Origin: Pantanalinema rosaneae
Lineage (GTDB): Bacteria; Cyanobacteriota; Cyanobacteriia; Leptolyngbyales; Leptolyngbyaceae
DNA: 64,000 nucleotides
Direction of reading: 5' to 3'
NCBI RefSeq assembly: GCF_050753385.1
Contig: NZ_JBLZFZ010000004.1
Coordinates: 62,001-126,000, forward strand
In this document: positions 54,879 to 63,588 of the stretch, in pieces
Layout: each line of letters opens with the position of its first letter
How positions within the stretch are numbered: the first letter of the stretch is position 1
Position numbers and translations under genes: made by a program
The notes under the pieces: generated by a model
Told to the model about the DNA's origin: nothing
Database searches by the model: none
The model's input: the letters and a program-made list of their open reading frames with translations, nothing else

Positions 54879-55799
54879 TCATATTGGAACTTTTTTAGTG
54901 GAACGATTCACTATCCACATAATGGCATAGTAGTAGACAGTAAACAGTACCCCTGCAAACATTTGCCCGCCCCAAGGCCCGTGCCAAAACTTAAATGATA
55001 CTTCTCCCCAATAAACAGAAGCGATCGCTAGCAGCATGATACGCGGCACATTGAAGAGCAGTGATAAAACAATCCCTACCACAATAAAGCCAATAATCTT
55101 GAGCCAGCTTTGCTTGAGAAAAAGTCCCATAATTAAACCAGCCGCTGCCATCGTAAAAGCCATATTAAAGCCATTGCAACCCCAATCCACTTTCACTGCA
55201 CCAGCCGGTAGCGAAACAACATTCTCAATCACCGTGGCTGGTTGTCCGATCGCTCTCAGGGCATGAACTCCAGCATTCGCCATTAAATTCTCAAGTAGGT
55301 TCGGAGGTGTGAAAGTTTGCCACAGAATACGTGCCATCACCCCAGGCTTAGGATACACACTTAACGCAATCAGCAGAATTGGCAGTGGGTATTTTCGAAA
55401 GAAGCTGACTCCCCAAGAACTACAAGCAATCCCAGCCAGGACTAATAACCAGATTAAAGCTTGCGGCCAGATCACAGATCGACAAAAAGGAAACAGGATC
55501 ACCCCACTCAGGATGAGAATATGCCCCAACAGTTGGTCTTCTTCCGCCGCCGTAGTCTGGGCTAATGCTTGCCGCTGCTTCCACAACTCGTGAAATCCCA
55601 GAAACACAACCGCCAGAATGAGCGGTAATCCTGCCGATCCTTGCGATGCGCTAACGGTTAGACCGCCGAGCCAAACAGGGAGATAACTCAGTCCTACTAG
55701 TAACCCACATAATACAAAGCGCCCATGAGTTGTTTTTAGGTGAGTTTGCAGGAATTGCCGGGCTACCTGACTCACCTTCTTTTGCCACTTCATTGTCAC
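54879..55799 (-). CDS. Exosortase (cyanoexosortase family)
   Basis: A 306-residue membrane protein with about eight hydrophobic helices. The catalytic triad of exosortases is present: Cys208 in GCNGFN, Arg253 in NVPRIML and His273 in WHGPWG. These proteins cleave and process C-terminal PEP/PTPA-type sorting tails of exported proteins. The HpsJ-like gene ends/starts immediately next to it (55799), and a PTPA-CTERM substrate is the next gene upstream, so substrate and enzyme are probably co-transcribed. I cannot decide between the named cyanoexosortase types from motif reading. Confidence 0.92.
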   Translation of the reverse strand: MTMKWQKKVSQVARQFLQTHLKTTHGRFVLCGLLVGLSYLPVWLGGLTVSASQGSAGLPLILAVVFLGFHELWKQRQALAQTTAAEEDQLLGHILILSGVILFPFCRSVIWPQALIWLLVLAGIACSSWGVSFFRKYPLPILLIALSVYPKPGVMARILWQTFTPPNLLENLMANAGVHALRAIGQPATVIENVVSLPAGAVKVDWGCNGFNMAFTMAAAGLIMGLFLKQSWLKIIGFIVVGIVLSLLFNVPRIMLLAIASVYWGEVSFKFWHGPWGGQMFAGVLFTVYYYAIMWIVNRSTKKVPI

Positions 55800-56398
55800 T
55801 AATTTCTACGTGGACGCAGACCATAACGACCTAAACTAATCAAAGCAATCCCAATCACCACCAAATTCCCTGTAATTGCGATCGCAGTTTTCATGATGCC
55901 AGCCTTAGCATTTTGCTTTAGAGCCGTCACTCGTGCATCCACTTGTTGAGACGCTTGTTGTAACTGCTCCGGTGTAATACTGGGTGCAACTTTGGGATCA
56001 TTTTTGGCATTTTGAATTTGGGTTTGTACCTGCTCAGCTTGGTTCGTAATGTTTTTAGCCGCTAGATCATTTAAGGTCAAGCCATCATAAATTACTAGCA
56101 CACAGGAAAGCAGATATATGACACCAATCACTAGCAATACCATGCCAAGCTGCTTACGTAATGCCCGTACTTCTAAGCTGCCATAGAGGGTTAATGCTGC
56201 CCCAAATAGTAAAACAATACTGCGATCGCTTATCTGTTGCAGAAACCCTGTGCGCCACTCTGGATTACCCAGAGCAGGGGGTAAAGCCAGGATCAGCATA
56301 TCAATTACAAAGCCAGCTAAACAGGCAAAACCGACGATTCTAATCAGGGATTTTGTATTGTAGCTAGTAGAAACCTGTGAAGAAGATAGAGATGCCAT
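55799..56398 (-). CDS. hpsJ: HpsJ-like membrane protein, exosortase-associated
   Basis: A 199-residue membrane protein with four hydrophobic helices: about residues 20-40 (RIVGFACLAGFVIDMLILAL), 62-78, 85-105 and 168-188, with a periplasmic/cytosolic coiled-coil loop (AEQVQTQIQNAKNDP, EQLQQASQQVDARV) between the third and fourth. This layout is that of HpsJ-like proteins found beside cyanobacterial exosortases and in hormogonium polysaccharide loci. Its stop shares one base with the start of the exosortase gene (55799), indicating coupled translation. Function: probably partner of the exosortase or of polysaccharide secretion. Confidence 0.75.
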   Translation of the reverse strand: MASLSSSQVSTSYNTKSLIRIVGFACLAGFVIDMLILALPPALGNPEWRTGFLQQISDRSIVLLFGAALTLYGSLEVRALRKQLGMVLLVIGVIYLLSCVLVIYDGLTLNDLAAKNITNQAEQVQTQIQNAKNDPKVAPSITPEQLQQASQQVDARVTALKQNAKAGIMKTAIAITGNLVVIGIALISLGRYGLRPRRN

Positions 56399-56503
56399 AG
56401 ATTAAGTCGGTAGTTTGTGAATAGGAACAATAACTAATGGAAGGTCAGGATATTAATCTGATCAGTTCGCACCAAGGAAAATTCTTTAAATTATTCTGAG
56501 ATA

Positions 56504-56547
56504 AAGGTGTGAGATCCGGATAAAAAGCTATCAAATCATCACACCTT
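56504..56547 (-). terminator. 9-bp stem hairpin downstream of the PTPA-CTERM gene
   Basis: AAGGTGTGA (56504-56512) and TCACACCTT (56539-56547) are perfectly complementary, with a 26-base loop. It lies 10 bp after the PTPA-CTERM stop on the minus strand. The downstream tract is weak (TTATCTC), so it may partly terminate or attenuate before the HpsJ-exosortase pair and set different levels for abundant substrate and rare enzyme. Confidence 0.5.
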
Positions 56548-56557
56548 CATACATGAA

Positions 56558-57241
56558 TTAAACGTTGATTGCAGCCTCCTCAATTGCTTCTGTCTTGCGC
56601 TTACGCATTACACCTAGTCCTAGACCAATCAGACCAGGTAGCAGAGCCGGAGTAGGAACAGGATAAGCGGCGATTGTACCTGAGTAACTTGTTGTTATAG
56701 CTTGGTTGATTTGCTCCGCTGTCAGAACAAACTGTGTAGTAAAGACACCAGATCCCAGAAATTCGCCATCCGCAAAAAACTTTCCACTGATATCGGAGTC
56801 ATAGACGTAGCGCGTAAAGCCACCTGGTAAGGATCTAATGCTGGCAGATCCTAAAACAAATTTTGTGAGGTTAAATGTCAGATCTTTGCCCTCTACTTTT
56901 AAGCCTGTTAACCAATTTGGAAACGGACCAGCTTCACCACCAACCAAGTTGATGACCTTAGGAGCAACCTTTCCCGTACCAGTAACCTGATTCTTCTCGG
57001 GAGTATCAAAAGCCAGCGTCGTACTTGCTAAATCAACAGCGAAATTGAGACCAGGTGATAAAGAATTAGAATCTTCAAATGTAAGTTTGGTTGGGTTGCC
57101 AACAGTATCAAACGTGACTGCACCAGTAAAGTTTAGAACCCCTGTTAACTTTGCAGCCTGAGCAGGTGTTGTAGATAGAATCGTGTTTGAAGCAACAGTT
57201 GCCGCTACAACCATTCCTACATGGAAAGTTTTCAACGTCAT
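56558..57241 (-). CDS. PTPA-CTERM exosortase substrate, intact
   Basis: A 227-residue secreted protein. The signal peptide is about residues 1-29 (GMVVAATVASNTILSTTPAQA, cut read as AQA-AKL). The mature part is beta-rich and shows no known enzyme domain. The C-terminus is PTPALLPGLIGLGLGVM followed by RKRK and a short acidic/polar tail, the PTPA-type sorting signal recognised by exosortase. The gene directly precedes HpsJ-like and exosortase on the same strand. Its relative at 30837 shares the same PTPALLPGL/RKRK tail but is frameshifted. Confidence 0.88.
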   Translation of the reverse strand: MTLKTFHVGMVVAATVASNTILSTTPAQAAKLTGVLNFTGAVTFDTVGNPTKLTFEDSNSLSPGLNFAVDLASTTLAFDTPEKNQVTGTGKVAPKVINLVGGEAGPFPNWLTGLKVEGKDLTFNLTKFVLGSASIRSLPGGFTRYVYDSDISGKFFADGEFLGSGVFTTQFVLTAEQINQAITTSYSGTIAAYPVPTPALLPGLIGLGLGVMRKRKTEAIEEAAINV

Positions 57242-57693
57242 AAATTAAGCCTACCTAAGTGTACTTTTTGTTCAGTTTGAGTTGACTTTACAAAACCTGA
57301 TAGGCTACCGAACTGTAGAAGTGTGTGAAAGAGTTGCTAAGCTGATGGTTGATCTGAAGAACGCCAGTTAGTGGCATCATTCACCTACCTCTGTCCAGGC
57401 AAGCTAGACAATTGATTCGGTAGCCCGGCAGTGCACTATTGGTAGATGAACTAAACCCTGAAAACTTGTGTGGAGAGTTTTCTAATCAGCTAATTGATCA
57501 TGCCAAGCTCCACTCCTTTGAATTTTAAGTAGTCCTACTGAAACCGACCAGATCAGCAGCAGAGATTTACTAAACTTTTACAGGGTTATCTGCTTTTTAA
57601 ACTTTCCAGAGAAAATAGCTTTAACACTCTAGAACATCCTCTTAGATGTGAAGTAATAGTGTAGGAACATCTGACGATCGCTCGGGATTGCTC
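57242..57693. other. 452-bp intergenic region
   Basis: Separates the PTPA-CTERM gene from GDP-fucose synthase, both on the minus strand. It should hold the PTPA-CTERM/hpsJ/exosortase promoter. No gene or strong palindrome seen. Confidence 0.4.
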
Positions 57694-58644
57694 TTAAGCA
57701 GCCTGTTGGGCATACCACGCGATCGTATTCTGCAATCCCTGCCGGAAGCTTACTTGAGCCGTAAATCCAAAAGCCGCTTGCGCCCGTTCTATATCCAGAC
57801 AACGGCGCGGTTGACCATTTGGTTTATCTGTCTCCCAAATCACTTCTCCCTCAAACTCCATCAGTTCACAAATCAGTCGCACTAAATCCCGAATCGAAAT
57901 TTCCTCCCCAGTACCCAGATTCACAGGGTCTGGATGACTGTAGAACTGAGCCGCCATCACAATCCCTCGCGCGGCATCTGTAGAGTAGAGAAACTCCCGT
58001 GTCGGACTGCCATCACCCCATACAGGCAGTAGTTGATCTCCCCGTTGCTTCGCCTCATAAACCTTGCGAATCAGAGCCGGGATCACATGGGAACTGCGGG
58101 GCTCAAAATTATCCTCCGGCCCATACAGATTCACGGGTAATAAATAAATTCCATCAAATCCATACTGCTGCCGATAGGCTTGCAACTGCACTAACAACGC
58201 TTTTTTCGCGATGCCATAGGGTGCATTTGTTTCCTCAGGATAACCATTCCACAGATCATCTTCCTGAAATGGCACTGGAGTGAATTTGGGATAAGCGCAA
58301 ATCGTGCCTACACAGACGAACTTTTGCACTCCAGCCGTATGGGCAGCATGAATCAACTGAGTTCCCATCATTAAGTTGTCATAGAACAACTCAGCCGGTT
58401 TTTCTCGATTCAAGCCAATCCCACCGACATGAGCCGCTAAATGAATCACCACATCCTGCTGATCAACTGCCCGTTGACAAGACTCTAGTTGGCGCAGATC
58501 ACAATCCCGCGATCGAGTCACCGTCACCTTATCTAAAGTGGCTCCAGCCGCCACTAGTTGCTGAATCACCTGTTTACCCAGGAAACCAGCCCCCCCTGTC
58601 ACCAAAATGCGTTTACCGGACAGGTCAAATTGAGGAGTGTTCAT
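57694..58644 (-). CDS. fcl: GDP-L-fucose synthase
   Basis: A 316-residue extended SDR. VTGGAGFLGKQV is the NADP site, HVGGIGLNREKPAEL the family signature, and the catalytic pair lies in YGIAKK. NLYGPEDNF and TREFLYSTDAARGIV follow. It converts GDP-4-keto-6-deoxymannose to GDP-L-fucose with NADPH. It lies 29 bp downstream of gmd, which makes its substrate, so the two form a fucose operon. The fucose can feed the exopolysaccharide cluster. Confidence 0.95.
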   Translation of the reverse strand: MNTPQFDLSGKRILVTGGAGFLGKQVIQQLVAAGATLDKVTVTRSRDCDLRQLESCQRAVDQQDVVIHLAAHVGGIGLNREKPAELFYDNLMMGTQLIHAAHTAGVQKFVCVGTICAYPKFTPVPFQEDDLWNGYPEETNAPYGIAKKALLVQLQAYRQQYGFDGIYLLPVNLYGPEDNFEPRSSHVIPALIRKVYEAKQRGDQLLPVWGDGSPTREFLYSTDAARGIVMAAQFYSHPDPVNLGTGEEISIRDLVRLICELMEFEGEVIWETDKPNGQPRRCLDIERAQAAFGFTAQVSFRQGLQNTIAWYAQQAA

Positions 58645-58673
58645 TCACACCATTCCTTACAATACGCCATTGT

Positions 58674-59753
58674 TTAAGCCAGAGAACTACCAACCGACTG
58701 CCGCACCGTGGCTAAATCTTGCACAATCTGGATTTCATGCCCATTCAATGGCACTAGCCCCAATGCCTTCAGATCGGCTTCCACCATCAAATGCACTAAC
58801 TGTTCAAACGTCACCGATGGTTCCCAGCCCAGCTTCGCCTTCGCCTTCGCCGGATCTCCAATCAACAGTTCTACCTCCGCAGGACGCAAATAGCGTTCAT
58901 CAAACTCCACATACTTTTGCCAATCCAGATTGACATAACCAAAGGCAATATCTAGAAACTCCTTCACGGAATGGGTTTCTCCCGTGGCTACTACATAATC
59001 ATCCGGCTCTTCCTGTTGCAACATCAACCACATCGCCTGCACATAATCCTTGGCATAACCCCAATCGCGTTTAGCATCTAAATTGCCCATATACAGTTTT
59101 TGCTGCTGTCCGGCAACAATTCGCGCCAATGCCCGAGTAATTTTGCGAGTCACAAAGGTTTCACCTCGCCGGGGCGACTCATGATTAAACAGAATTCCAT
59201 TACAAGCAAACAGATTGTAAGATTCTCGATAATTCACCGTTTGCCAATGGGCATAGACCTTCGCACAGGCATAGGGACTGCGAGGATAAAACGGAGTCGT
59301 TTCTGTTTGGGGAATTTCCTGCACCTTACCAAACATTTCCGACGAACCCGCCTGATAGAAGCGCACTTGCTCTCCAGTCCGCTGCTGATAGTCCCGAATT
59401 GCCTCCAATAGCCGCAATGTCCCCGTACCGACAGAATCCACGGTATATTCTGGTGAATCGAAACTCACCCGCACATGCGATTGGGCTCCCAAATTATAAA
59501 TTTCCGTGGGTTGCACCTCTTCCAGGACCCGTCTTAACGTTGTGCCATCGGTCAAATCGCCATAATGCAAAAATAACCGCGCCCCAGGAGTATGGGAGTC
59601 CACATAGATATGATCAATGCGATCGGTATTAAACGTAGAGGTACGGCGAATGATGCCATGAATTTCGTAGCCCTTTTCCAGCAAAAACTCGCTCAGGTAA
59701 GAACCATCCTGGCCAGTAATTCCTGTAATCAGTGCCCGCTTGCAATTCGTCAT
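58674..59753 (-). CDS. gmd: GDP-mannose 4,6-dehydratase
   Basis: A 359-residue extended SDR. ITGITGQDGSYLSEFLL is the cofactor motif, SSEMFGKVQE the threonine/serine-glutamate region, and the catalytic pair is in PRSPYACAKVYAHW. NHESPRRGETFVTRKITRA and MWLMLQQEEPDDYVVATGE are family hallmarks. It makes GDP-4-keto-6-deoxymannose from GDP-mannose. It starts the gmd-fcl operon. A C/G-rich hairpin repeat lies upstream, between it and the WecB/TagA gene. Confidence 0.97.
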   Translation of the reverse strand: MTNCKRALITGITGQDGSYLSEFLLEKGYEIHGIIRRTSTFNTDRIDHIYVDSHTPGARLFLHYGDLTDGTTLRRVLEEVQPTEIYNLGAQSHVRVSFDSPEYTVDSVGTGTLRLLEAIRDYQQRTGEQVRFYQAGSSEMFGKVQEIPQTETTPFYPRSPYACAKVYAHWQTVNYRESYNLFACNGILFNHESPRRGETFVTRKITRALARIVAGQQQKLYMGNLDAKRDWGYAKDYVQAMWLMLQQEEPDDYVVATGETHSVKEFLDIAFGYVNLDWQKYVEFDERYLRPAEVELLIGDPAKAKAKLGWEPSVTFEQLVHLMVEADLKALGLVPLNGHEIQIVQDLATVRQSVGSSLA

Positions 59754-59798
59754 GAATTTCTACCTTGATTGTGAAATAAATCAACTCACTAGAGTAAT

Positions 59799-59830
59799 CA
59801 CCCCTTCTCCCAAGTTAAGGAAAAGGGGTG
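59799..59830. repeat. Hairpin repeat between WecB/TagA and gmd genes
   Basis: CACCCCTTCTCC facing AAGGGGTG with an AAGTTAAGG loop. This C/G-rich hairpin type is common between cyanobacterial genes. It may also terminate the WecB/TagA transcript on the minus strand. Confidence 0.55.
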
Positions 59831-59869
59831 AGGAAACAACTATGGACAAAGATTTAGCAAGCTCAATGC

Positions 59870-60670
59870 TCAGTTGATTTCAACTAAATCTTCGTTTAGA
59901 TCAGGTTTACTGCTCCATAGTTGCTTTAGCGCTAACCATAAAAACATGGGAATTGTGCTGCTGTAACGCCACCATAATCGCCTCGGTTCTTGAATCAGCC
60001 GATACAACCACTCCAGTCCCGCTCCTTGAATCAAGCGAGGGGCCCGCTTTTTCAATCCGGCATAGACAGGAAATGCTCCGCCTAACCCAATCATCACCGC
60101 CTGGACTTTACCCTGGTGTTTAGCCATCCAGGCTTCTTGCTTCGGGCAACCCAGCGATACCAGCACCAATCCAGCACCGCTTTGATTGATCTTTTCGACG
60201 ATCGCCACATTTTCAGCCTCAGTTAACGGACGAAAGGGGAGCGATTCCGCCCCAGCGATCTTTAACGTGGGAAACTCCTGATGGAATTTAGTGGTCATTC
60301 GCTGCAAAACCTCCGGTTCTGAACCCAGGAGGAAAATGCTGATGTCTTGCTCAACGGATCGATCGCAGACAGACAGCATAATGTCCAAACCTGCTACTCG
60401 GTTCTGGCGAGGATTACCTAACCACCTCAACATCCAGACCAGTGGCATCCCATCAGGAGTCACGAGATCCGCCTGCTTTAGCACTTTGGCAAACGCAGCA
60501 TCTCGGTGTGCTTCAACTAACATGTGGACATTCGCAACGCAAACGCTTCTACTGTCTCGTTGCTTAGCCCATTGCATCATTAAGGTAATTTGGGATTGAA
60601 AGTCTAAGGCAGTGACAGGAATACCAACAACGTTGACAGAGGTGAGTTGATCTTTCAAATCTGCATGCAT
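59870..60670 (-). CDS. WecB/TagA/CpsF family glycosyltransferase
   Basis: A 266-residue family 26 glycosyltransferase. VVGIPVTALDFQSQITLMM, VCVANVHMLVEAHRD, ADLVTPDGMPLVWMLR and VSLGCPKQEAWMAKHQG are the canonical motifs, and the basic C-terminal EWLYRLIQEPRRLWWRY contacts the membrane. It transfers N-acetylmannosamine-type or related sugars to a lipid-linked primer. It may supply an early step for the polysaccharide; no polyprenyl-phosphate initiating transferase (WbaP/WecA type) is found in this window. It is transcribed on the minus strand upstream of gmd. Confidence 0.95.
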   Translation of the reverse strand: MHADLKDQLTSVNVVGIPVTALDFQSQITLMMQWAKQRDSRSVCVANVHMLVEAHRDAAFAKVLKQADLVTPDGMPLVWMLRWLGNPRQNRVAGLDIMLSVCDRSVEQDISIFLLGSEPEVLQRMTTKFHQEFPTLKIAGAESLPFRPLTEAENVAIVEKINQSGAGLVLVSLGCPKQEAWMAKHQGKVQAVMIGLGGAFPVYAGLKKRAPRLIQGAGLEWLYRLIQEPRRLWWRYSSTIPMFLWLALKQLWSSKPDLNEDLVEIN

Positions 60671-61022
60671 AGGGTTGACTTCTTTTTGAGCAGGGTTTAG
60701 TACAGACAGGGGCTTCAGTACCCACTAACCTGGCAATACATGGCAGAAATACACCTATAGCTGTTCTCAACTGTGGCGAACAGGCAAAGCTGTGAAAGTG
60801 ATTTCCTGACAAAACGTTCTTTCACAAGCCCATTAAAGTAATTCAACTCAGAATTTAGCCTCGGTCTTGATTAGAAAATTATGACTAAACTGATGTCAGA
60901 CTCAGCTAGCACAATCATTGGCATCCAAAATTGACTAATCCAGGGAACTTTATGTCGTGATTCTGATGAAATTAAAACGCCATTATTTCTTTCAGCGTTT
61001 TAACCGCTAAAACAACCATTTA
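60671..61022. other. 352-bp intergenic region
   Basis: Lies between the WecB/TagA start and the hairpin below. No gene seen; it should contain the WecB/TagA promoter. Confidence 0.4.
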
Positions 61023-61071
61023 GTAACTAAATTCATTTTTTAGATTTAATCTAAAGGATGACTTTAGTTAC
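61023..61071. terminator. Nested hairpin, probable terminator
   Basis: GTAACTAAA (61023-61031) pairs with TTTAGTTAC (61063-61071). Inside, TTTAGAT (61039-61045) pairs with ATCTAAA (61049-61055). It lies 22 bp after the stop of the 145-residue gene on the minus strand. CTTTTTG follows on the plus side, so it may stop transcripts in both directions. Confidence 0.5.
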
Positions 61072-61092
61072 TTTTTGACGACTAATCAGAAT

Positions 61093-61530
61093 CTACACAT
61101 ATTTCAACATGCGAGCTTGTCTTCTGGTAAACTCGCTGACCGAAGGGTTTCCGTAAGGATCAATCACACCAGACACCGATCGCCAGAGTTCAGGTGGAGC
61201 AAGGGAAACGTCATAGGAACTCTCTAGCTTACGCACCCGGTACCACTTGGTTCTCTGGCAAGACTCACACCAAAATGCTTCCAACCACTCTCCTTGTAAG
61301 GGCACTGCCGTTTGATCGGCGATCAAAAGCTGGGCATTTTTGCGTGATATGCCTCGCTGTTGCAACTGACCAGGTTGGTCAGCGAACAGCGGATATTTAG
61401 GGCTAACACTATCGAGATAGCAAGCGTGGATAGGGCAATAGATCCCACGTCGCTTTGAGCGTTTTCGATTCCGTTTGCGGCGCTCCTGAGTATATAACTC
61501 TGAACTCAACGAAGGTGGCTCAGTTTGCAT
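61093..61530 (-). CDS. Conserved-looking hypothetical protein with paired cysteines
   Basis: A 145-residue protein. The N-terminus is very basic (RRKRNRKRSKRRG), followed by CPIHACYLDS, then later FWCESCQRTKWYRV and a C-terminal RRQARMLKYV. The CPIHxC and CESC motifs could together bind one zinc. It resembles small cyanobacterial proteins of unknown function; I do not recognise a named family. The start ATG at 61530 overlaps by six bases a plus-strand frame that I reject. Confidence 0.7.
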   Translation of the reverse strand: MQTEPPSLSSELYTQERRKRNRKRSKRRGIYCPIHACYLDSVSPKYPLFADQPGQLQQRGISRKNAQLLIADQTAVPLQGEWLEAFWCESCQRTKWYRVRKLESSYDVSLAPPELWRSVSGVIDPYGNPSVSEFTRRQARMLKYV

Positions 61531-61629
61531 AGCGTTCTATCGTCAGGTGAATGTCAAGATTTGCACACGATTTCTGTGAATCAGTTTCCCGAACTACCGT
61601 TACAAGCAGCAAAAGGAAACCGCATTGGA

Positions 61630-61838
61630 GGAACTGAGATCGAAATGACCATCAAAGCTCACTCCCCTGGGCAAAAGACACCTGATTACTTAAAATACGA
61701 CGATCGCCGCCGTCACAATCTCGATCGCTCAACTTCCCCGATTGCCTTTCAGCCAGAGAGCGAGCAGCAGATATTGGTAGGAACTCAGATCTACAAGATG
61801 CTCAAGTTCACTCTTTTGGGCAAACGACACCTGATTTA
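61630..61838 (+). repeat. Two-copy degenerate direct repeat (about 59 bp), related to 54636
   Basis: Copies at 61630-61688 and 61780-61838 both start GGAACT and end GACACCTGATT, with roughly 75% identity in between. The first 34 bases of the first copy match 54636-54669 at 32 of 34 positions. They sit in a region without a credible gene. Confidence 0.7.
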
Positions 61839-62695
61839 ACTCGCCTATCGCTATAAACTTGAGAGATTCTCTCGTCTCGCGATCCTGAAAGATTGGCGAT
61901 CACACACCTGATTCTCATCGCCCCGAACTGGTATTAGGAAATTGATGCCACTCTGCGGCTTAACGCTGAAACTGGTTGAGTGTTTCAATTTCTGACTAAT
62001 AGCATGATGTACCTAACAAACATGATTGTTGAAGGGAACAGTTCGGAACTGAGGAGCGCACCCAACCAAAGCAATCGAGACTTCTTTGGAATTTCACTCA
62101 CTAAAGTGCCCTAGACCCAGTGATTACAGGAAAGCCAGGGATTTGACTTCCCGATAAATTTACTGAGACAGTTGTACTTTTCTCAAGTAACTTTAGCAAG
62201 CCAACTCAATTACTCCCAGAGAATAACTACAACTTCATCATATCCTTACAAAGATCAGGAAAATATGATTACATGACTAGAAAAAATTTGCCTCTCTCTG
62301 TATCAAAGAGTATTGGAAAGTCAAAATTGTTACTTACCCTATTCCCCTACCCCTAAATCCGAAGGACTCAAGAGGAATGACACCAAAATCAGCCTAAAAT
62401 TAATATCCTGGCTCAGGGTCAAAGTCAATTTCAACTGACTACAATGATGTTCTACTAAAGCTTTTAAGCTGTTTTAATAATTTCAGTTTTGAGCCCGAGA
62501 TCGATTTCAAGGGTCTTAAGTCAGTGACATTTGCCTCAAGAACATCTATTCAGAAAAACCAGATAGAATGTGCAGTTTCCATTCGAGTTTCATCGCCCTT
62601 AGCGTTGAGTGACCAATAAACCCAGACAAATTTCTACTATAAAATTAGCTGATTTTTATACCAAGACTCGGTGTGAGCTTTCCATATTAATAAAG
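61839..62695. other. Long non-coding interval, about 0.86 kb
   Basis: AT-rich, without an ORF of 60 codons or more, RNA gene or clear repeat. A faint echo of the upstream repeat (GGAACTGAGGAGCGC near 62046) may indicate decay of an older element. I see nothing else to annotate. Confidence 0.5.
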
Positions 62696-62735
62696 ATGGA
62701 CGGCAGTTGCTCGTCCGAGTCTAACCACCGTCCAT
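62696..62735 (-). terminator. Hairpin after the Bax-inhibitor-1 gene
   Basis: ATGGACGG (62696-62703) and CCGTCCAT (62728-62735) are perfect complements. On the minus strand the stem is followed by CTTTATTAAT, a T-rich tail, 21 bp after the stop codon. Confidence 0.6.
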
Positions 62736-62755
62736 TACTGAGAACAGCTGTGCGA

Positions 62756-63448
62756 TTAACGACGCGATGAGAATGCCATGACAATACGCAACACGTACCA
62801 GAATAGTAGGGCGACGGAGGCGAATAGCTCTAATGATGCTGCAACGTGATGCTCAGTAGAATAATGGTGCATGATTTTGGAGGTGTCATACAAAATGGCA
62901 GCCGCCGCAAAGATGACCATTGCTACCGAGAAGATGAGTCCCAAAGTAAAGCCAAACAACACGCTGCAAATAATTAATCCGATCGCCACAAAGCCTGCAA
63001 TCTTTAGAATGCCACCCAAAAACGAAAAATCTTTGCGGGTGGTAAAGGCGATCGTGGTCAATCCAGCAAATAATAATAAGGTCAGAATTGCCGCCGTCGG
63101 AATCACAGTGGGATCAGAAAAATAGGCTGCAATAAATAATAAGGGTGCAAAGATGATGGCTTCAGCAATCACATAAACGCCTAAACCAATATATTGAGTT
63201 TGCACCGCATCTGCCTTACCAGCCAGTTCTCGCGAGAACCATCCCAATAGGGCAAAGCCACCTAAAATCGCTAACCAGCTAAAGCGACTGGCAGCCACAA
63301 AACTCGTTAATGCCGCCGCAATACCAGTTTGAAATAAAAGAAATTCAACCAATACAAATGCGCCAACTGCCCCAGCTAAATGGGTATAGGTTTTTTGAAT
63401 AAACTGCGCTCGTTCACTGGGACGGGCTTGAGCTACTGTTAGCGTCAT
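62756..63448 (-). CDS. Bax inhibitor-1 / YccA family membrane protein
   Basis: A 230-residue protein with seven hydrophobic helices, beginning MTLTVAQARPSERAQFIQKTY. The helices include GAVGAFVLVEFLLFQTG, FSWLAILGGFALLGWF, YIGLGVYVIAEAIIFAPLLF and AILTLLLFAGLTTIAF, and the conserved ILYDTSKIMHHY lies near the sixth. The two acidic residues typical of the family's pH-sensing pore are in the last part. Bacterial members are pH-sensitive Ca2+ leak channels or stability factors of FtsH-type complexes; function here is not established. It is monocistronic, with the terminator above. Confidence 0.92.
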   Translation of the reverse strand: MTLTVAQARPSERAQFIQKTYTHLAGAVGAFVLVEFLLFQTGIAAALTSFVAASRFSWLAILGGFALLGWFSRELAGKADAVQTQYIGLGVYVIAEAIIFAPLLFIAAYFSDPTVIPTAAILTLLLFAGLTTIAFTTRKDFSFLGGILKIAGFVAIGLIICSVLFGFTLGLIFSVAMVIFAAAAILYDTSKIMHHYSTEHHVAASLELFASVALLFWYVLRIVMAFSSRR

Positions 63449-63588
63449 AGTTTTCCTGAAGATAGTTAACTGAGTCTATCGCCAGTCTAGCCAACCGATC
63501 GCGCAAGTCAGTTGAGTATAAATACTTTACCTTCGGAGTTAAATACCCTGCTAAAACGATTAAAAAATTTACTCTTTTCGGAAACAAA

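Noticed and set aside
61525..61839. 104-codon plus-strand frame including both repeat copies
   Set aside because: Translation is low-complexity and repeat-derived, and it overlaps the start of the minus-strand gene. Another copy of the repeat (54636) is in a different frame, so the sequence is not conserved as protein.
61839..62695. tRNA or structured RNA in the long spacer
   Set aside because: No cloverleaf, no T-loop motif and no conserved hairpin found by eye; a covariance-model scan would be decisive.
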